Positions 36,646-45,600 of a DNA stretch of 64,000 nucleotides are shown here, in pieces. A program made the position numbers and the translations under genes. The stretch is from the NCBI RefSeq assembly GCF_014230465.1, contig NZ_JAAXCY010000003.1, positions 372,001 through 436,000 of the forward strand, given 5' to 3'. Source of the DNA: Pseudomonas cremoris. Lineage in GTDB: Bacteria > Pseudomonadota > Gammaproteobacteria > Pseudomonadales > Pseudomonadaceae. How positions within the stretch are numbered: position 1 is the stretch's first letter; each line of letters begins with the position of its first letter. A model generated the notes under the pieces. It was given only the letters and a program-made list of their open reading frames with translations, did not search any database and was not told the DNA's origin.

Positions 36646-37794
36646 TTACTCCCCCTGGCCAGCAGCGGCGGCAGGAGCAGGAGCAGAACCGGCAGGCTTG
36701 GCGTTATCCGCGTCCTTGACCTTGACTTCGATGCCCGGCTTGATGAATTGCAGGCCTTCGGTGATCACGCGGTCACCGGCGTCCAGGCCTTTTTCCACCA
36801 GCCAGTAGGCGCCGGAAGTACGGTTGGCAACCAGTTGGCGCTGCTCGACCTTGTTGTCCTTGTTCACCACCAGTGCGGTTGGAATGCCCTTGATGTCGCG
36901 GGTCACGCCTTGCTGCGGTGCCAGGATGGCCTTGCTGTTCACACCGGCTTGCAACTGGGCGTGTACGAACATGCCCGGCAGCAGGGTGTGGTCAGGGTTG
37001 GGGAACACGGCGCGCAGGGTCACGGAGCCGGTGGTCTGGTCAACCGAGACTTCGGAGAACTCCAGCTTGCCGTCCAGCTTGTAGGCACTGCCGTCTTCCA
37101 GGGTCAGCTTGACCTTGGCGGCATTGTCGCCGGCTTTTTCCAGTTGGCCGCTTTCCAGGTCACGGCGCAGCTTCAGCATTTCGGCCGAGGACTGCGTGAC
37201 GTCGACGTAGATCGGGTCCAGTTGCTGGATCACGGCCATGGCATCGGTCTGGCCGTTGCTGACCAGTGCGCCTTCGGTCACCGAAGAGCGGCCGATACGC
37301 CCGGAGATCGGCGCGAACACTTTGGTGTAGCGCACGTTGATCTGGGCGGACTGCAGGTTGGCTTCGGCGGTCATGCGGTTGGCGACCGCGGTGTCGTATT
37401 CCTGGCGGCTGACGGCTTGTTCATCGACCAACTGCTTGTAGCGGTCGGTGATGGACTTGGTCTGGGTCAGGCTGGCTTGTGCGCTTTTGAGGGTGGCGTC
37501 ATACACCGACGGGTCGATCTGGTAGAGCTGTTGCCCTTCCTTCACGTCGCCGCCTTCCTTGAACAGGCGCTTGAGAATGATGCCGTTGACCTGAGGACGA
37601 ACTTCCGCGATGCGGTAGGCCGTGGTGCGACCTGGCAGCTCGGACGTCAGGGTAAAGGCTTGCGGTTGAATGGTGACCACGCCGACCTGAGGTGTTTGAG
37701 CGGGCGGAGCCGCTTCTTCCTTTTTACATCCGCTGAGCAGCGATGCCAGGGCGACGGCAGTGACCAGAGCGGTAACAGCTGGCTTAAGTTGCAT
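36646..37794 (-). CDS. emhA: EmhA, periplasmic adaptor lipoprotein of RND efflux
   Basis: The 382-residue membrane-fusion protein has a lipobox LLSGC (Cys23). The lipoyl/barrel-sandwich parts are visible at RTTAYRIAEVRPQVNGII and INVRYTKVFAPISGRIGRS, separated by the coiled hairpin LKSAQASLTQTKSITDRYKQ and ESANLQ-like repeats. ATG 37794 is at the signal peptide; the longer frame upstream overlaps the operator. It is the first gene of emhABC. Its promoter is read from the divergent region that holds the EmhR operator. Confidence 0.94.
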   Translation of the reverse strand: MQLKPAVTALVTAVALASLLSGCKKEEAAPPAQTPQVGVVTIQPQAFTLTSELPGRTTAYRIAEVRPQVNGIILKRLFKEGGDVKEGQQLYQIDPSVYDATLKSAQASLTQTKSITDRYKQLVDEQAVSRQEYDTAVANRMTAEANLQSAQINVRYTKVFAPISGRIGRSSVTEGALVSNGQTDAMAVIQQLDPIYVDVTQSSAEMLKLRRDLESGQLEKAGDNAAKVKLTLEDGSAYKLDGKLEFSEVSVDQTTGSVTLRAVFPNPDHTLLPGMFVHAQLQAGVNSKAILAPQQGVTRDIKGIPTALVVNKDNKVEQRQLVANRTSGAYWLVEKGLDAGDRVITEGLQFIKPGIEVKVKDADNAKPAGSAPAPAAAAGQGE

Positions 37795-37883
37795 GAAGAT
37801 CCTCGGGTCAGGCGCGCAGAGTGCGCACAAGAAGTGTGGAAGGGTAAAAAACAAGCTGTGAGTGGATAAGTAGCTTGCTACGC

Positions 37884-37913
37884 AATATACTTACGTTCAT
37901 GGTTGTTTGTAAA
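37884..37913. promoter_or_regulatory. EmhR/TtgR-type operator and emhA promoter
   Basis: Read on the minus strand, TTTACA, 18 bases and TATATT form a plausible -35/-10 pair, and the whole block (TTTACAAACAACCATGAACG, then TAAGTATATT) matches the ttgR-ttgA operator of P. putida nearly base for base as I remember it. The EmhR repressor bound here would block emhABC and probably its own gene. Confidence 0.85.
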
Positions 37914-38080
37914 CTCTTGACAGGCTTCGCGGAATGTTGACAAAGCAACGCCCAAAGCCTCGATTCCATTACGTTCGGTACCCATGACGGTGCCGTCCCA
38001 CAAATATTCGGATGATCGTTAGCCGCTATTAATTCTGCGTTAACAATAGTCCCAAGTGTCCTGATTGAGGTTTTACTGCC

Positions 38081-38713
38081 ATGGTTCGTCGCACCAAAGA
38101 GGAAGCTCAGGAAACGCGAAGCCAAATTCTCGAAGCCGCCGAACAGGCCTTTTACGAGCGCGGTGTTGCGCGGACCACGCTGGCGGAAATCGCTGCGTTG
38201 GCGGGCGTAACGCGTGGGGCTATCTATTGGCATTTCAGCAACAAGTCCGATTTGCTCCAGGCGTTGCTCGACACGCTGCATGAACCCCTGGATGAATTGG
38301 CCCGGGCGAGTGAGAGCGAGGATGAAGTCGACCCGCTGGGCTGTATGCGCAAGCTGTTGATTCATTTGTTCCATCAAGTGGCCCTGGACCCGAAAACCCG
38401 GCGCATCAACGAGATCTTGTTTCATAAGTGCGAATTCACCGATGAAATGTGCGACATGCGCCGCCAGCGCCAGACCCACAGCCAGGAATGCAACCTGCGC
38501 ATCGGCCTGACATTGCGTAACGCGGTCCATCGCGGGCAACTCCCGGAAAATCTCGACACCACCCGTGGTGCGGTGTGTATTCATGCCTACATCAACGGGC
38601 TGATTGGCCAGTGGCTGCTGGTGCCTGACAGCTTCAAGCTGCACCAGGAGGCGGAACGCTGGGTTGATGCCGGGTTGGACATGCTGCGCCTGAGCCCTAG
38701 CCTGCGCAATTAA
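38081..38713 (+). CDS. emhR: EmhR, TetR-family repressor of the efflux operon
   Basis: The protein has 210 residues, the size of TtgR (210). The helix-turn-helix is [28 protein letters not shown] at about residues 31-58, and the ligand-binding domain includes [15 protein letters not shown] and [19 protein letters not shown], all typical of TtgR/EmhR/ArpR. These repressors leave DNA when they bind flavonoids, antibiotics or solvents. It is divergent from emhA with about 290 bases between, where the operator lies. Confidence 0.94.
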   Translation: MVRRTKEEAQETRSQILEAAEQAFYERGVARTTLAEIAALAGVTRGAIYWHFSNKSDLLQALLDTLHEPLDELARASESEDEVDPLGCMRKLLIHLFHQVALDPKTRRINEILFHKCEFTDEMCDMRRQRQTHSQECNLRIGLTLRNAVHRGQLPENLDTTRGAVCIHAYINGLIGQWLLVPDSFKLHQEAERWVDAGLDMLRLSPSLRN

Positions 38714-38896
38714 GACAAAATGCGTAATTGCATCATGTTGTGTCAACAGTAAAGACCAGAGACAGTCAATCGTCCCTATGCCTGATTGGTGGGGTGACTT
38801 TATATACGGGCTGGCGGGCGGTTGATAGGTAGCCGCCTAAGTATTTTGTAGCGATATTGTTGCAAGGCTGTGAAGGAGTGTTTCCCGTAGCCCAAG

Positions 38897-38930
38897 AAAA
38901 AGCCCCGGTCATTGTGAGCCGGGGCTTTTT
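38897..38930. terminator. Bidirectional terminator between emhR and the alkene reductase gene
   Basis: The stem AAAAAGCCCCGG / CCGGGGCTTTTT has a 10-base loop and is strong in both directions. It is 18 bases from the minus-strand stop at 38948. In the rest of the 234-base gap (38714-38947) I see no gene. Confidence 0.9.
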
Positions 38931-38947
38931 CGTTTCAGCGGGTTACG

Positions 38948-40003
38948 TCAGATCGCCAATGTCGGGTAGTCGATATAACCGACCGGGCCTTTGCCGTAGA
39001 AGGTTTCCGGGTGGGCTTCGTTCAGCGGCGCATCGGCTTTCAGGCGAGCCGGCAGGTCCGGGTTGGCAATGAACGGCACGCCAAATGCCACCGCATCTGC
39101 CTTGCCCGCCGCCAGCCAGGCGTTGGCAGTGTCTTTGGTGAAGCGTTCGTTAGCGATGTACGGGCCGCCGAAAGCCTTCTTCAATTGCGGGCCGAGGCTG
39201 TCAGCGCCTTCCTTCTCACGGGAGCAGATGAACGCGATGCCACGCTTGCCCAACTCACTGGCAACGTAGGTGAAGGTTTCCGCCAGGTTGTCGTCACCCA
39301 TGTCATGGGCGTCGGCACGGGGTGCCAAATGCACGCCTACACGACCGGCACCCCAGACTTCGATGGCCGCATCGGTCACCTCCAGCAGCAGGCGTGCACG
39401 GTTTTCCAGCGAGCCGCCGTAGTTGTCGGTGCGGTGGTTAGTGCTGCTTTGCAGGAACTGGTCGAGCAGGTAGCCGTTGGCACCGTGGATTTCCACGCCA
39501 TCGAAGCCGGCAGCTTTGGCGTTCTCGGCACCGGTGCGATAGGCGTCGATGATGTCGGCGATTTCAGCGGTTTCGAGGGCGCGCGGGGTCGGGTAGTCGG
39601 CCAGCGGGCGAACCAGGCTAACGTGGCCTTTGGCTTGGATCGCGCTCGGGGCTACCGGGGCTTCGCCGTTCAGGTAGGACTCATGGGAGATCCGGCCAAC
39701 GTGCCACAGTTGCAGGAAGATCTTGCCGCCTGCGCCGTGAATTGCTTTGGTCACGTTGGCCCAGCCGCGTACCTGGTCGTTGGACCAGATGCCCGGGGTG
39801 TCCGGGTAGCCCACGCCCAGCGGCGTCACGGAGGTGGCTTCGCTGAGGATCAGCCCGGCGGAAGCACGTTGCACGTAGTACTCGGCCATCAGCGCGTTGG
39901 GCACGCGGCCGGCATCAGCGCGGCAGCGGGTCAGCGGCGCCATGATGATGCGGTTCGACAGTTCCAGGTCGCCCAGTTTGATCGGATCGAAAATAGTCGT
40001 CAT
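38948..40003 (-). CDS. xenB: Old yellow enzyme-family alkene reductase (XenB-like)
   Basis: The 351-residue FMN flavoprotein reduces activated alkenes, nitroesters and nitroaromatics. IIMAPLTRCRAD near the start, LWHVGRISHESYLNGE, HGANGYLLDQFLQSSTNHRTDNYGGSLENRARL with the HGAN substrate His/Asn pair and the family signature, and FGVPFIANPDLPARL for FMN phosphate binding are all visible. The sequence is very close to remembered XenB of P. fluorescens/P. putida. AAGGTG precedes ATG 40003. The gene is last in an arsR-MFS-xenB set, 28 bases after the MFS stop, and ends in a terminator. Confidence 0.92.
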   Translation of the reverse strand: MTTIFDPIKLGDLELSNRIIMAPLTRCRADAGRVPNALMAEYYVQRASAGLILSEATSVTPLGVGYPDTPGIWSNDQVRGWANVTKAIHGAGGKIFLQLWHVGRISHESYLNGEAPVAPSAIQAKGHVSLVRPLADYPTPRALETAEIADIIDAYRTGAENAKAAGFDGVEIHGANGYLLDQFLQSSTNHRTDNYGGSLENRARLLLEVTDAAIEVWGAGRVGVHLAPRADAHDMGDDNLAETFTYVASELGKRGIAFICSREKEGADSLGPQLKKAFGGPYIANERFTKDTANAWLAAGKADAVAFGVPFIANPDLPARLKADAPLNEAHPETFYGKGPVGYIDYPTLAI

Positions 40004-40031
40004 GGGAAAACACCTTTGTCTTTGAAGTGGA

Positions 40032-41198
40032 TCAGTTGGTCGCAGGGGCCAGGTCGGCATCGCCGCCCTGACGGAAAGTAATCAGGGTCACCAGCAGCGC
40101 AAGAATCGCCAGGGCGCCAGCGGCCAATGGCACGCTGGTCAGGCCGAAACCGTGGGCAATCACCGTGCCGCCCACCCAGGCGCCGAGGGCATTGCCGATG
40201 TTGAAAGCGCCGATATTCAGGGTCGACACCAGGTTCGGCGCGGCCTTGCCGAAGGTCACCACGTTGATCTGCAGCGCAGGCACGGCGGCAAACGCGGCGG
40301 TGGCCCACAGGAACAGGGTGATTTCGGTCGGGATCAGCGCAACGCTGGTCCAGGTCAGGGCCGTGGAAACCACCGCCATGCTGATGAACACGCCGATCAA
40401 GGTGGCTGCCAGGCGCTTGTCCGCCAGCTTGCCGCCGATGATGTTGCCCAGGGTCAGGCCCAGGCCGATCAACAGCAGGGTCCAGGTCACGCCGTTTGGC
40501 GATACGCCGGTGACATCGCCGAGCAGCGGGGCGACATAGGTGAAAAGGGTGAACATCGACGCGGAGAACAACGCGGTCATGGTCAGCGATAACCAGATTC
40601 CGGCCCCTTTGAGCGCGGCCAGTTCGGCGCGCATGTCGAGTTTTTCTTCATCACGCTTGGCCGGCAGGAAGCGGATCAGGCCGATCAGGGCTACCACCCC
40701 AATCACCGTGACGGCCCAGAAGGTCGAGCGCCAGCCAGCCGCCTGCCCCAGTGCGGTACCCAGCGGCACGCCCAGCACGTTGGCCAGGGTCAAGCCGGTG
40801 AACATCAAGGCCACGGCCGAGGCGCGCTTGTTGGCCGGCACCAGGTTGGCAGCGACGACAGAACCAATCCCAAAGAACGCACCGTGGCACAGCGCGGTGA
40901 CCACACGGGCAAACATCAGCACGTTGTAGTCGCTGGCCAGGGCGCAGAGCAGGTTGCCAATAATGAAGATGCCCATCAACGCTACCAGCGCAGCCTTGCG
41001 TGGCAGCTTGGCGGTGGCCAGTGCCATGAACGGTGCGCCGATGGCCACGCCCAAGGCATAGCCGGTGACCAGCCAACCCGCGCCGGGAATCGACACGCCC
41101 AAGTCCGCCGCCACATCGGGCAACAAGCCCATGATGACGAACTCGGTGGTGCCGATGGCGAAGGCGCTCAGGGCCAGTATGAGTAGCGAGAGGGGCAT
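40032..41198 (-). CDS. MFS efflux transporter, DHA1 (AraJ/YdhP-like)
   Basis: The 388-residue carrier has 12 helices. LALSAFAIGTTEFVIMGLLPDVAADLGVSI is the characteristic start of the sugar-efflux/AraJ-like DHA1 branch, and helix 5 (motif C) is ALMFTGLTLANVLGVPLGTALGQ. ATG 41198 fits; upstream residues are charged and not conserved. It starts 13 bases after arsR on the same strand and is followed by xenB. An electrophile or drug efflux function controlled by the ArsR regulator is likely, but the substrate is unknown. Confidence 0.87.
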   Translation of the reverse strand: MPLSLLILALSAFAIGTTEFVIMGLLPDVAADLGVSIPGAGWLVTGYALGVAIGAPFMALATAKLPRKAALVALMGIFIIGNLLCALASDYNVLMFARVVTALCHGAFFGIGSVVAANLVPANKRASAVALMFTGLTLANVLGVPLGTALGQAAGWRSTFWAVTVIGVVALIGLIRFLPAKRDEEKLDMRAELAALKGAGIWLSLTMTALFSASMFTLFTYVAPLLGDVTGVSPNGVTWTLLLIGLGLTLGNIIGGKLADKRLAATLIGVFISMAVVSTALTWTSVALIPTEITLFLWATAAFAAVPALQINVVTFGKAAPNLVSTLNIGAFNIGNALGAWVGGTVIAHGFGLTSVPLAAGALAILALLVTLITFRQGGDADLAPATN

Positions 41199-41211
41199 TA
41201 TCGTTTCCTTG

Positions 41212-41538
41212 TTACAGCGGTTCGCTGATTTCAGAGCTGAGCTCTGTGATGAGCGCATCGAGGAACGCTTGGATGGTGTCCTCGTTGCGTTTGAAAAAGT
41301 GCCACTGCCCGGCCTTCTGGCTGCTGATCAAGCCTGCCCGTTGCAGGGTGGCCAGGTGGGCCGACACGGTCGACTGGGACAAGCCGCAGCGCTGGTCGAT
41401 CTGCCCGGCGCAGATGCCGTATTCGTGGTTGTGCAATTGCTCGGGGAATTGCACTTTCGGGTCTTTCAGCCAGTTGAGGATGTCTCGCCGTACTGGGTGC
41501 GCCAGGGCTTTTATTATTTCGTCGAGGTCGATGGACAT
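41212..41538 (-). CDS. ArsR-family repressor of the MFS-xenB operon
   Basis: The 108-residue winged-helix protein begins MSIDLDEIIKALAHPVRRDI, a standard ArsR start. The recognition helix lies in CGLSQSTVSAHLATLQRAGL. The cysteines (GICAGQIDQRCGLS) differ from the CxC of metal sensors, so it may sense electrophiles or redox state rather than arsenic. It is first in an operon with the MFS and alkene reductase genes, and strong inverted repeats lie directly upstream. Confidence 0.88.
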   Translation of the reverse strand: MSIDLDEIIKALAHPVRRDILNWLKDPKVQFPEQLHNHEYGICAGQIDQRCGLSQSTVSAHLATLQRAGLISSQKAGQWHFFKRNEDTIQAFLDALITELSSEISEPL

Positions 41539-41561
41539 GGCAGATGCTCGGTGTCTTGAAG

Positions 41562-41663
41562 CGTTATATCGCGATGAGGCGAACCTTAAATCGTTATATC
41601 CCGATATACCAATATGAATTTGGTCTTAATCCAGATTAAATCGGTATATCGGGTTATAACGAT
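41562..41663. promoter_or_regulatory. Repeated operator CGTTATATCNCGATATA upstream of arsR
   Basis: ATCGTTATATCCCGATATAC (41590-41609) and GTATATCGGGTTATAACGAT (41644-41663) form an almost perfect inverted repeat. A third partial copy, CGTTATATCGCGAT, lies at 41562-41575, close to the arsR start. Each copy is itself a near palindrome (TATATC-GATATA). They lie between arsR and the divergent acpH, so the ArsR protein probably binds here, and it may also affect acpH. Confidence 0.8.
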
Positions 41664-41692
41664 ACGTAGACGGCAGTGCTAAACTGCGCGCC

Positions 41693-42277
41693 ATGAATTA
41701 TCTCGCACATCTGCACCTGGGCGGCCAACTTCCTGCGCAATTGCTGGGCAGCCTGTATGGCGACTTCGTCAAAGGCCGCCTGCAGGGCCAGTTCAACCCG
41801 CAAATCGAGGCGGCGATCCAGTTGCATCGCTCCATCGACCGCTTTACCGACAGCCACCCGTTGGTGGGGGAGGCGTTGTCGCGCTTCAGCCTGACCCGCA
41901 GGCGTTATGCCGGAATCGTCCTCGACGTGTTTTTCGACCATTGCCTGGCGCGGGATTGGGCGTTGTATGCCGACCAGCCGCTGGAGCGCTTCACCTCGCA
42001 GGTGTATCGCGTGCTGGCCGCTGAACCGCAGTTGCCGGGGCGGTTGGCACAGATTGCGCCGTGGATGGCGGCGGATGATTGGTTGGGGTCTTACCGCGAG
42101 TTTGCGGTGATGGAGCAGGTACTGCGGGGGATTTCGCGGCGGTTGACGCAGCCGCAGGAGTTGGGGTTTGCGATGCAGGAATTGCGGGAGTTGTATGAGC
42201 CATTGAGTGAAGACTTCCGGATTTTCTATCCCGAACTTCAGATGTTCGCCCAAGCTCAACTGATTAGTGAGATCTAA
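41693..42277 (+). CDS. acpH: AcpH, acyl carrier protein phosphodiesterase
   Basis: The 194-residue protein of the HD-like AcpH family removes 4'-phosphopantetheine from holo-ACP. MNYLAHLHLGG, GSLYGDFVKGRL, LHRSIDRFTDSHP and LDVFFDHCLARDW are its conserved metal-binding blocks. The length equals E. coli AcpH (193). It is divergent from the arsR operon and is followed by a REPIN that starts at its stop codon. Confidence 0.93.
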   Translation: MNYLAHLHLGGQLPAQLLGSLYGDFVKGRLQGQFNPQIEAAIQLHRSIDRFTDSHPLVGEALSRFSLTRRRYAGIVLDVFFDHCLARDWALYADQPLERFTSQVYRVLAAEPQLPGRLAQIAPWMAADDWLGSYREFAVMEQVLRGISRRLTQPQELGFAMQELRELYEPLSEDFRIFYPELQMFAQAQLISEI

Positions 42278-42370
42278 ATGTGGGAGCGGGCTTGCTCGCG
42301 AAAGCGGCGTATCAGTCAGCCTATTTTTAACTGACAGACCGCATTCGCGAGCAAGCCCGCTCCCACAGTT
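42276..42370. repeat. REPIN after acpH
   Basis: Two complete REP cores in inverted orientation surround about 45 bases. The first begins at the acpH stop codon, and the last ends 16 bases before the olsA stop. It separates two convergent genes. Confidence 0.92.
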
Positions 42371-42385
42371 TAAACCGTGCCCGCT

Positions 42386-43177
42386 TCAGGCCGCGAAGGC
42401 TGGTCGCACCGGTATTTGCTCTGCCTCCGGCACCGGCCCAAACAACGCCTTCTGCACAGCCTGTTGCGCCTGATACGCCAGCGCAGCACGCTCCTGCCCG
42501 GCACAGGCAATCGGCTTGAGCACATGAATCTCCACATCGCCCTGGTCATTGGCAAACAAACGCATCAGGTGCGAGAGCAAATCATCATCGCCAATAAACG
42601 GTGCAAGTGGATCGACCTGGCCATCGCGCAGGTAACGGATCGCCACCGGTTGCAGCGCCACCTCCGCATCAATCGCACTGGCCAACAAACGCCCATGGAA
42701 CGTGCGCAGGCTGCGCCCATCGGTGGTGGTGCCTTCGGGGAACATCAGCAGCGGGTGCTGTTGTTCCAGGTGACGGGTCATCTGCTTGCGGATCAACTGG
42801 CTATCGCCTGAACCACGGCGGATAAACAAACTGCCAGCCTTGGCCGCCAGCCAACCGGCCACCGGCCAGGTGCGCACTTCGGCCTTGGACAAAAACGACA
42901 TCGGCGCCACGGCGCCCAGCAATGGAATATCGGTCCATGACACGTGATTGCTCACCCACAGCATCGGCTGCGTTGGCAACTCACCGTGTACCGTCACGCG
43001 AAAGGGCAGGGCATTGGTCAGGCGCGCCATGAAAAACCGCGACCAGCGCTGGCGCCGTACCATCGAGTTGGCGATGCCCAGGCGCTCAAACACACCAAAC
43101 ACGCTGGCCATGCTCAAGCCCAGCGCGACCACCAACAGCACGCGGGCAATGCGCCCGTACACCCGCAGGCGGCTCAT
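42386..43177 (-). CDS. olsA: OlsA, lyso-ornithine-lipid O-acyltransferase
   Basis: The 263-residue PlsC-type acyltransferase has an N-terminal membrane helix (IARVLLVVALGLSMASVFGVF). The catalytic motif is WVSNHVSWTDIPLLG (the H-x4-D motif NHVSWTD), and FPEGTTTDG is the third block. With OlsB upstream it makes ornithine lipids by adding the second acyl chain. The start overlaps the olsB stop by one base (TGATG). A lysophosphatidate acyltransferase is the alternative; the pairing with olsB decides. Confidence 0.88.
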   Translation of the reverse strand: MSRLRVYGRIARVLLVVALGLSMASVFGVFERLGIANSMVRRQRWSRFFMARLTNALPFRVTVHGELPTQPMLWVSNHVSWTDIPLLGAVAPMSFLSKAEVRTWPVAGWLAAKAGSLFIRRGSGDSQLIRKQMTRHLEQQHPLLMFPEGTTTDGRSLRTFHGRLLASAIDAEVALQPVAIRYLRDGQVDPLAPFIGDDDLLSHLMRLFANDQGDVEIHVLKPIACAGQERAALAYQAQQAVQKALFGPVPEAEQIPVRPAFAA

Positions 43178-43932
43178 CACATTGCAGCCTTGAAGTGGCG
43201 TGCATAACGCGGGCACAACTCGTCGCGCTTGAGCAGGATGAACACGTCGGCCACTTGGAAATCTTCATCCCAGCACGGCTCGCCGCAGATCTTCGCACCC
43301 AGGCGCATGTAGGCCTTGAGCAGTGGCGGCATTTCTGCGATCACGTTGGACGGCAGGTCCAGCGCCGGCAATGGCTTTTTCGGTTCGGCGCGCAGGTGTT
43401 CGTTGCACAGGTAGCGTTCGCGCAGGCGCTGCATGATCGCGTGGGCCTGGATGCCGCCGTCGTGCATCGGGATGCTCGCGCAGCCCATCAAGTAGCTGTA
43501 GCCGCCTTGGTTCAGCACTTCGGCCAATTCGCCCCACAACACGGCGATGGTGCCGCCGTTGCGGTAGGCCGGGTCGACGCAGGTGCGGCCGATTTCCAGG
43601 ATCGGGCCTTGCAGGTGGAGCAAGCCATGCAAGCTGAATTCTTCTTCGCTGTAGAACCGGCCCAAGGTGCTGGCGGCCGCGTGGTCGAGCAATCGGGTGG
43701 TGGCCACCAAGCGACCGCTGTTCAAGTCCCGCACGCCGATGTGGCTGCAGTGAACATCATAGTCATCCATGTCCAGACCCAGTTCCGCGCCTTTCAGTTT
43801 GGCGTTGAATTCGCCGCTGAACACGTTGAACCGCAGGGCCTGGGCTTCCTGCAACGCCTGTGCGCCAACCAGGCGTTCGGCTTGCAGACGGCGTTCATTG
43901 CCGGTGTCGCTGATGCGGGCGATCTGAGTCAT
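43177..43932 (-). CDS. olsB: OlsB, L-ornithine N-alpha-acyltransferase
   Basis: The 251-residue GNAT-fold enzyme adds a 3-hydroxyacyl chain from ACP to ornithine, the first step of ornithine lipid synthesis. [47 protein letters not shown] and [14 protein letters not shown] are hallmark OlsB blocks. ATG 43932 (MTQIAR) is used; upstream codons in frame are not conserved. In Pseudomonas, ornithine lipids are made mostly under phosphate limitation; I did not find a clear Pho box. Confidence 0.92.
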   Translation of the reverse strand: MTQIARISDTGNERRLQAERLVGAQALQEAQALRFNVFSGEFNAKLKGAELGLDMDDYDVHCSHIGVRDLNSGRLVATTRLLDHAAASTLGRFYSEEEFSLHGLLHLQGPILEIGRTCVDPAYRNGGTIAVLWGELAEVLNQGGYSYLMGCASIPMHDGGIQAHAIMQRLRERYLCNEHLRAEPKKPLPALDLPSNVIAEMPPLLKAYMRLGAKICGEPCWDEDFQVADVFILLKRDELCPRYARHFKAAM

Positions 43933-44117
43933 GGCGAGTCTCCGAGTGCCGGCCACGATTTCGGCCGGTCGACTTTGTTGTCCAAAGTCAGGCTATGGAG
44001 GCCCGGTGTCATCTCCATGAAGTTATGGTGACGCTTGGATGACAGCCCTCTTGTCGCAAATCTGTCATCACCCTCGGCTAGGCTCGCGGGCTTGAATGCC
44101 CCCTTGAGTCTGCGTCC

Positions 44118-45191
44118 ATGGTCAGAGGCCTGTTGTGTGTTGCCCTGCTGTTCGTCACCGTTAGTGCCCACGCCGAAACCTGGCCTGACAAAGATTGGGC
44201 CAAAGGCACCGCACTCTCTGGCCCTGCCGTTGATGCCCTGAATGCCTACGCTTTCCCGCCGCGTGATAACGCTACCCGCCAAGGCGTCCGCACCGATGCG
44301 TTGCTGGTGATCCGTGACGGCGAAATCATTTACGAACGCTACGCGTCACCGACCACCGCCAGCACGCCGCACCTGACCTGGTCCGTCAGCAAAAGCCTGA
44401 TGGCCACCGTGTTGGGTGTGGCTTACGGTGAAAACCGTTTCAAGCTGACCGACCCCGCTGCACGCTTTTACCCGCCAATGAAGCAACACCCGAAGGTCAC
44501 CATGGGCGATTTGCTGCACTGGGCCTCGGGCCTCGACTGGCAGGAAGACTATGAGTTCGCACCGCTGAAATCCTCGGTGGTGGCGATGCTCTACACCCGT
44601 GGCCGCAACGACATGGCCGAGTTCGCAGCAGACACCGAGGCCGCCAGCGCACCGGGCCAGACCTTCCGATACTCCAGCGGTGACAGCAATATCCTGTCCG
44701 CCACCCTTAAAGGCATGCTGGGTCACAAGGCTTACATGAGCTACCCCTGGGATGCGCTGTTCAAGCCGCTGGGCATACGCAGCGCTACGTGGGAAACCGA
44801 CGCCGATGAAACGTTTGTTGCCTCCTCCTACGCCTACCTCACTGCCCGCGACTTGGCCCGGGTGGGCCTATTGATGGCGCGCGACGGCCGTTGGGGCGAG
44901 CAGCAGTTGTTGCCTAAAGAATGGGTCGCCTTCAATCGCGAACCTTTCGCCAACTACAGAGCTGGTCAGGATGAAGCCGTGCCGGGCGGTCAGTGGTGGC
45001 TCAATAAAGGCGCCCCGAGACCCTGGCCCGACGCCCCCGGCGACACCCTCGCCGCGCTCGGACACTGGGGCCAGGCATTGTTCGTGATGCCCGCCGAACA
45101 CCTGGTCATCGTTCGCTACGGCGACGACCGCGACGGCAGCTACCGCCACAACGACCTGCTCAAACGCGTGCTCGCGGCGGTGCAACCATGA
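44118..45191 (+). CDS. Class C beta-lactamase-fold serine hydrolase, secreted
   Basis: The protein has 357 residues with a Sec signal peptide (MVRGLLCVALLFVTVSAHAE). The SxxK nucleophile is LTWSVSKSLMATVLG at about residue 93, the Tyr motif is FRYSSGDSNILS, and the C-terminal third motif region is LAALGHWGQALFV. YxN is YSS here, as in 6-aminohexanoate-dimer-hydrolase-like proteins. The substrate is unknown. Its stop overlaps the ATG of the next small gene by 4 bases, so the two are coupled. Confidence 0.87.
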   Translation: MVRGLLCVALLFVTVSAHAETWPDKDWAKGTALSGPAVDALNAYAFPPRDNATRQGVRTDALLVIRDGEIIYERYASPTTASTPHLTWSVSKSLMATVLGVAYGENRFKLTDPAARFYPPMKQHPKVTMGDLLHWASGLDWQEDYEFAPLKSSVVAMLYTRGRNDMAEFAADTEAASAPGQTFRYSSGDSNILSATLKGMLGHKAYMSYPWDALFKPLGIRSATWETDADETFVASSYAYLTARDLARVGLLMARDGRWGEQQLLPKEWVAFNREPFANYRAGQDEAVPGGQWWLNKGAPRPWPDAPGDTLAALGHWGQALFVMPAEHLVIVRYGDDRDGSYRHNDLLKRVLAAVQP

Positions 45192-45502
45192 TCCGTCGCC
45201 GACCGTTTACCAGTGTGTTTCTACTATTGCTCATTGCCCTGCTGGGTTGGACATGGCACGAGCGCGTCAATCTGCAAGCCTTCCCCGACATCATTGCGGC
45301 GTACACGGCCAAAGAGTATTGCTCGTGTCGCTATGTCGAGAACAATCCCGCTGAGTATTGCCGGGGGTACGTGAAGCAATACGTGCCCACCAGTGCGTTC
45401 AGCGATAACCCGGAGCGCAGTGAAGTGACGGCGAGCGGGTTGGGGCGTACGCATAGGGCGAGGTGGATGGGGGATCGGCATGGGTGTCGGTTGTTGCCGT
45501 AA
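45188..45502 (+). CDS. Small membrane-anchored Cys-containing protein
   Basis: The 104-residue protein has an N-terminal signal anchor (FTSVFLLLLIALLGWTW) and a conserved-looking motif EYCSCRYVENNPAEYCRGYV with three cysteines close together. The rest is basic and polar. A 4-base overlap ties it to the serine hydrolase. I do not know the family; it may be a periplasmic accessory protein of the hydrolase. Confidence 0.75.
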   Translation: MIRRRPFTSVFLLLLIALLGWTWHERVNLQAFPDIIAAYTAKEYCSCRYVENNPAEYCRGYVKQYVPTSAFSDNPERSEVTASGLGRTHRARWMGDRHGCRLLP

Positions 45503-45573
45503 TTTTTTCTGTTCTCATGCGCAAATCAAGTGCGGTGTGGTCGGCGGAGTGCTTCATTTGGGGCTTCTCGATA

Positions 45574-45595
45574 GCGGGCCTTGGGTAAGGCCCGC
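45574..45595. terminator. Hairpin after the toxin-immunity array
   Basis: The stem GCGGGCCTT-GGGT-AAGGCCCGC is 5 bases beyond the stop of the last immunity gene. No T-run follows on either side, so termination is uncertain. Confidence 0.5.
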
Positions 45596-45600
45596 TTGAG

